A stretch of 8,437 bases of DNA from JBOGED01 sp050743625 (lineage in GTDB: Bacteria; Actinomycetota; Nitriliruptoria; Euzebyales; Egibacteraceae), in NCBI GenBank assembly GCA_050743625.1, contig JBOGED010000210.1, forward strand, positions 1 to 8,437, read 5' to 3'. Position 1 is the first letter of the stretch, and every line of letters begins with the position of its first letter. Positions 6,687 through 8,437 of the stretch are shown in pieces. Below the pieces are notes generated by a model. The model searched no databases, was not told the origin of the DNA, and saw nothing but the letters and a program-made list of their open reading frames with translations. The translations under genes and the position numbers were made by a program.

Positions 6687-7265
6687 ATGATGAGCGGAGT
6701 GAGCAGCGGACGGGTGATCGTGTTGAACGGGGCATCCAGTACGGGCAAGAGCTCCTTGGCGCAGGCCATCCAACGTCGATTGCTGCCCGCTCCGTTCCTG
6801 CATGTGTCGTCCGATCTGTTCGCTGACGGGATGCTTCCGTGGTCTGAAGATGGCCCCGCTCGGTGGTGGCTTCCGATGCGACGTCGGTTCTTCGCCGGGT
6901 TCCACGCATCAGTTGCGGCGCTCGCGGCTGCGGGGAACGACCTGCTGGTCGACCACCTGATCGAAGCACTGGACTGGCGGACCGAGCTTCGCGGGTTGCT
7001 CGCCGGCGACGACGTGTTCCTGGTCGGTGTGCACTGCGATCTTGCCGAGATCGACCGACGCGAAGCAGCTCGAGGTGACCGTCGGATCGGGGAAGGCCGG
7101 ACGCACGTAGAAGTCGACGGCGTCCACACCTTCGGCCCGTACGACTTCGACGTGGACACGACGACAGCAACACCTGGCGAAGCCGCGGAAGCGGTCGTCG
7201 TGGCCTGGGCGGAGCGGTCCCAGCCGTCAGTCCTCCTCGTCTCTAGGAGCGCATCAGCGGACTAA
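6687..7265 (+). CDS. Chloramphenicol phosphotransferase-like P-loop kinase
   Basis: This is an intact 192-residue protein of the CPT-like family (P-loop kinases related to the chloramphenicol 3-O-phosphotransferase of Streptomyces venezuelae), cytosolic and ATP-dependent. The Walker A motif GASSTGKS is at residues 15-22, right after the first strand VIVLN. HVSSDLFADGMLP follows, with Asp43 in the place of the catalytic Asp of CPT. Then come LLVDHLIE (86-93), an arginine-rich lid RREAARGDRR (124-133) and the family's ending VHTFGPYDFDVDTT (146-159). Start: ATG 6687 (ATG 6690 and GTG 6699 are also in frame). None has a good ribosome binding site, so the exact start is uncertain. Most CPT-like proteins have unknown substrates, so resistance to chloramphenicol should not be assumed. 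Its codons end in A or T more often than those of the MBL and PPOX genes. With the mobile-element debris on its right, that suggests separate acquisition. Confidence 0.82.
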   Translation: MMSGVSSGRVIVLNGASSTGKSSLAQAIQRRLLPAPFLHVSSDLFADGMLPWSEDGPARWWLPMRRRFFAGFHASVAALAAAGNDLLVDHLIEALDWRTELRGLLAGDDVFLVGVHCDLAEIDRREAARGDRRIGEGRTHVEVDGVHTFGPYDFDVDTTTATPGEAAEAVVVAWAERSQPSVLLVSRSASAD

Positions 7266-7318
7266 TGCCGAGCAGCCGTTCCCTTCCCTCGGGTTCGATC
7301 TCGCAGTCGTGTGCGTCC

Positions 7319-7346
7319 ATTATGCCGACCTCCGGATTATGCCGAC
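7319..7346 (+). repeat. Left end repeat of the 318-bp element
   Basis: Two copies of ATTATGCCGAC, at 7319-7329 and 7336-7346, are separated by CTCCGG. With two preceding C/G bases the inner copy extends to CCGGATTATGCCGA, perfectly repeated in inverted form at 7405-7418. Confidence 0.85.
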
Positions 7347-7403
7347 GACCGGTGGCGGCTGAGGTCTGACTTGGGGGTTTTACCCAGCCGGGGCTAGAAA
7401 AAC

Positions 7404-7418
7404 ATCGGCATAATCCGG
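7404..7418 (-). repeat. Internal motif copy, reverse orientation
   Basis: TCGGCATAATCCGG at 7405-7418 is the exact reverse complement of 7332-7345 (14 bases). Confidence 0.85.
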
Positions 7419-7550
7419 GAACGCTGATCGACGCCCTCCCGCTCCGAAGTAGTCGAACAGGAAGGGCGATCCTGACCAAACGTCCATATTCGAGGCATGG
7501 AAGCGGCACTTTCCGGGCTCCCGATCCCGGCTGGCCTTGCTCACAAGCCT

Positions 7551-7564
7551 CGGATTATGCCGAC
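7551..7564 (+). repeat. Internal motif copy, forward orientation
   Basis: CGGATTATGCCGAC pairs in inverted orientation with 7609-7622 at 13 of 14 bases. Confidence 0.85.
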
Positions 7565-7608
7565 ATCAGCGCGCCGCTTCTCCCTCTCACCAGGGCTTCA
7601 GCAACTCA

Positions 7609-7636
7609 GTTGGCATAATCCGCCGGTCGGCATAAT
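7609..7636 (-). repeat. Right end repeat of the 318-bp element
   Basis: Its reverse complement reads ATTATGCCGAC, CGGCGG, ATTATGCCAAC. It differs from the left end at two spacer bases and one base of the inner motif. Confidence 0.85.
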
Positions 7637-8355
7637 GAGCGTTGCAAAGCCCGTGTGACCTGAGGGTACGCGTAATAGGGCTTCCAGCCGTCGTGCACCG
7701 CCACCCCGGCGAACCGGAGGAGGACCCCGGCGTCGCCCATCGCGGCTTTGCCGCGTTTGGCGTGCACCGTGAACAGGCTCAACCAGGATGTGGACGCCGA
7801 GCGCGACCAGGCCAGCTTGCCCGCGGCGCGGCCGCCGGTCTCATCGAAACAGACCACCTTGGCCTGGGCCAACCGCCGCGTGATCGCGCGACTCGTCGCG
7901 CGGCCTCGGCCAGGTGTTGACGATCGTGCCCGTCGATACCGGCGCGCCGAAGACGTCGTCGAGCAGTTGCGCCATACGGTCTGCCGGCAGGTGCTGATAG
8001 ACCGACAGATAGACGATCAGCGCGCGCACGCCCGGCCCGTAACACCGCGCCAGGCTGTTGCCCTCACTACCCGGCTGCTTGCCCGGTTTGCGGGCACCGC
8101 GCTGGCGGGGCCGCGCGGGCTTTTCGCTAGACCCTCCGATGACGGCGGCACCGAGGACTTCCGCGGGTTGCGTCCCAACCGCGCGTGCAGCTCGGTGATG
8201 CGCTGTGTCAACGCCGCGATCTGAGCGCTCTGGTCTGTGATCTGAGCCGCCTGGGCCTGCAGCTGCGCATCCTGACGACCGATGACCTGCCGGAGCCTGG
8301 CGTTGGCGGCACGCAGCCGCGCGCTGTCTCCTCCCAGGTCCGGCTCATCAGCCAT
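7637..8355 (-). pseudogene. IS66-family transposase (TnpC), truncated and frameshifted
   Basis: The start is ATG 8353-8355 on the minus strand, with AGAAGGA about five bases upstream. The N-terminal part is the IS66 leucine-zipper-like coiled coil (RLRAANARLRQVIGRQDAQL through QIAALTQRITELHARLG) followed by the signature KSSVPPSSEG. A frame change near 8129 leads to KPARPRQRGARKPGKQPGSE and RALIVYLSVYQHLPADRMAQ, then VSTGTIVNT. Two more frame changes occur between about 7940 and 7870. The catalytic domain resumes as AQAKVVCFDETGGRAAGKLA, with the first Asp at 7843-7845, HAKRGKAAMGDAGVLLRFAG and VAVHDGWKPYY, with the second Asp at 7690-7692. The next conserved block (HALCNAHHLREL) is visible only as far as CNAH, with two bases lost before it. 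It stops at 7637 against the 318-bp element. The catalytic Glu and C-terminus are absent from the window. It is inactive. Confidence 0.85.
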
Positions 8356-8404
8356 GCGCGTCCTTCTGCCATCCCAGCAACAGCAGTCACGCTAGCGGCG
8401 TTTT

Positions 8405-8421
8405 CCGCACATGTGGTGCGG
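8405..8421. repeat. Short inverted repeat upstream of the IS66 transposase
   Basis: CCGCAC, five bases, GTGCGG. It lies about 50 bases upstream of the IS66 transposase start and could be part of the element's end or a chance hairpin. There is no T run, so a terminator is unlikely. Confidence 0.3.
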
Positions 8422-8437
8422 TCGGACGGGATTCGCG

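Larger units (their letters stand above)
7319..7636. mobile_element. 318-bp element with 28-bp inverted ends built from paired 11-bp motifs
   Basis: The two ends, 7319-7346 and 7609-7636, are inverted repeats matching at 25 of 28 bases. Each consists of ATTATGCCGAC, a six-base spacer and a second copy of the motif, so the motif recurs with a 17-base period at both ends. Two further copies lie inside, facing the ends: 7404-7414 (reverse) and 7554-7564 (forward). The order is + + - + - -, nearly mirror-symmetric about the middle. No convincing gene is inside; the minus-strand frame across 7243-7509 looks random. The right edge falls exactly where the IS66 pseudogene loses family similarity, suggesting the element inserted there or a recombination ended there. 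It is too short to carry its own enzyme, so it would be a non-autonomous (MITE-like) element or a cluster of recombinase/transposase binding sites. No target duplication is evident. Confidence 0.65.

Noticed and set aside
7258..7272. A seventh motif copy (GGACTAATGCCGAG) at the end of the kinase gene
   Set aside because: It differs from the motif at several positions, overlaps the kinase stop codon and does not keep the 17-bp spacing. Chance is likely.
7319..7636. CRISPR array
   Set aside because: The motif is only 11 bp, occurs in both orientations and has 6-bp spacers in the pairs. No cas gene is present.

Overview
The window is GC-rich and its genes end their codons in G or C. Together with the protein families present (a SigG-like ECF sigma factor, a PPOX-class split-barrel protein, a chloramphenicol-phosphotransferase-like kinase), this points to an actinobacterial chromosome or large plasmid. 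I cannot name the genus. It is an accessory or decaying region: only two genes look intact (a PPOX-family protein at 4257-4754 and a CPT-like kinase at 6687-7265). Almost everything else is a broken gene or a mobile-element remnant.

Layout, left to right. 197-319 (minus) is a scrap of a dihydrofolate-reductase/RibD-C-like protein. It abuts 325-1428 (plus), a decayed DDE transposase of the IS1634/IS4 type with several frame changes. 1430-1797 holds no convincing gene. 1798-1908 and 3817-3905 are the two halves of region 4 of one ECF sigma factor. They are split by a complete insertion sequence (about 1906-3819) with long terminal inverted repeats and a second type of IS1634-like transposase, itself frameshifted once. 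3921-4205 holds the 3' tail of a metallo-beta-lactamase (MBL) gene plus the start of an unrecognised downstream gene. The same pair recurs at 4940-5876, where the MBL gene is nearly complete apart from a one-base frameshift. Between the two copies sits the intact PPOX gene. 5880-6680 holds weak ORFs and one frameshifted gene fragment of unknown family. The CPT-like kinase follows.

At the right, 7319-7636 is a compact 318-bp segment. It is bounded by 28-bp imperfect terminal inverted repeats, each made of two 11-bp motifs spaced exactly 17 bp, with two more copies of the motif inside. Its right edge coincides with the point where an IS66-type transposase pseudogene (minus strand, 7637-8355) stops matching its family, so the segment looks like a small non-autonomous mobile element or a recombinase-site cluster. 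It is the most interesting structure here.

The genes do not form one visible pathway. The only local coupling is the MBL gene overlapping the next reading frame by four bases (GTGA). The repeated single-base frame changes could be real decay or, for some of them, sequence errors.
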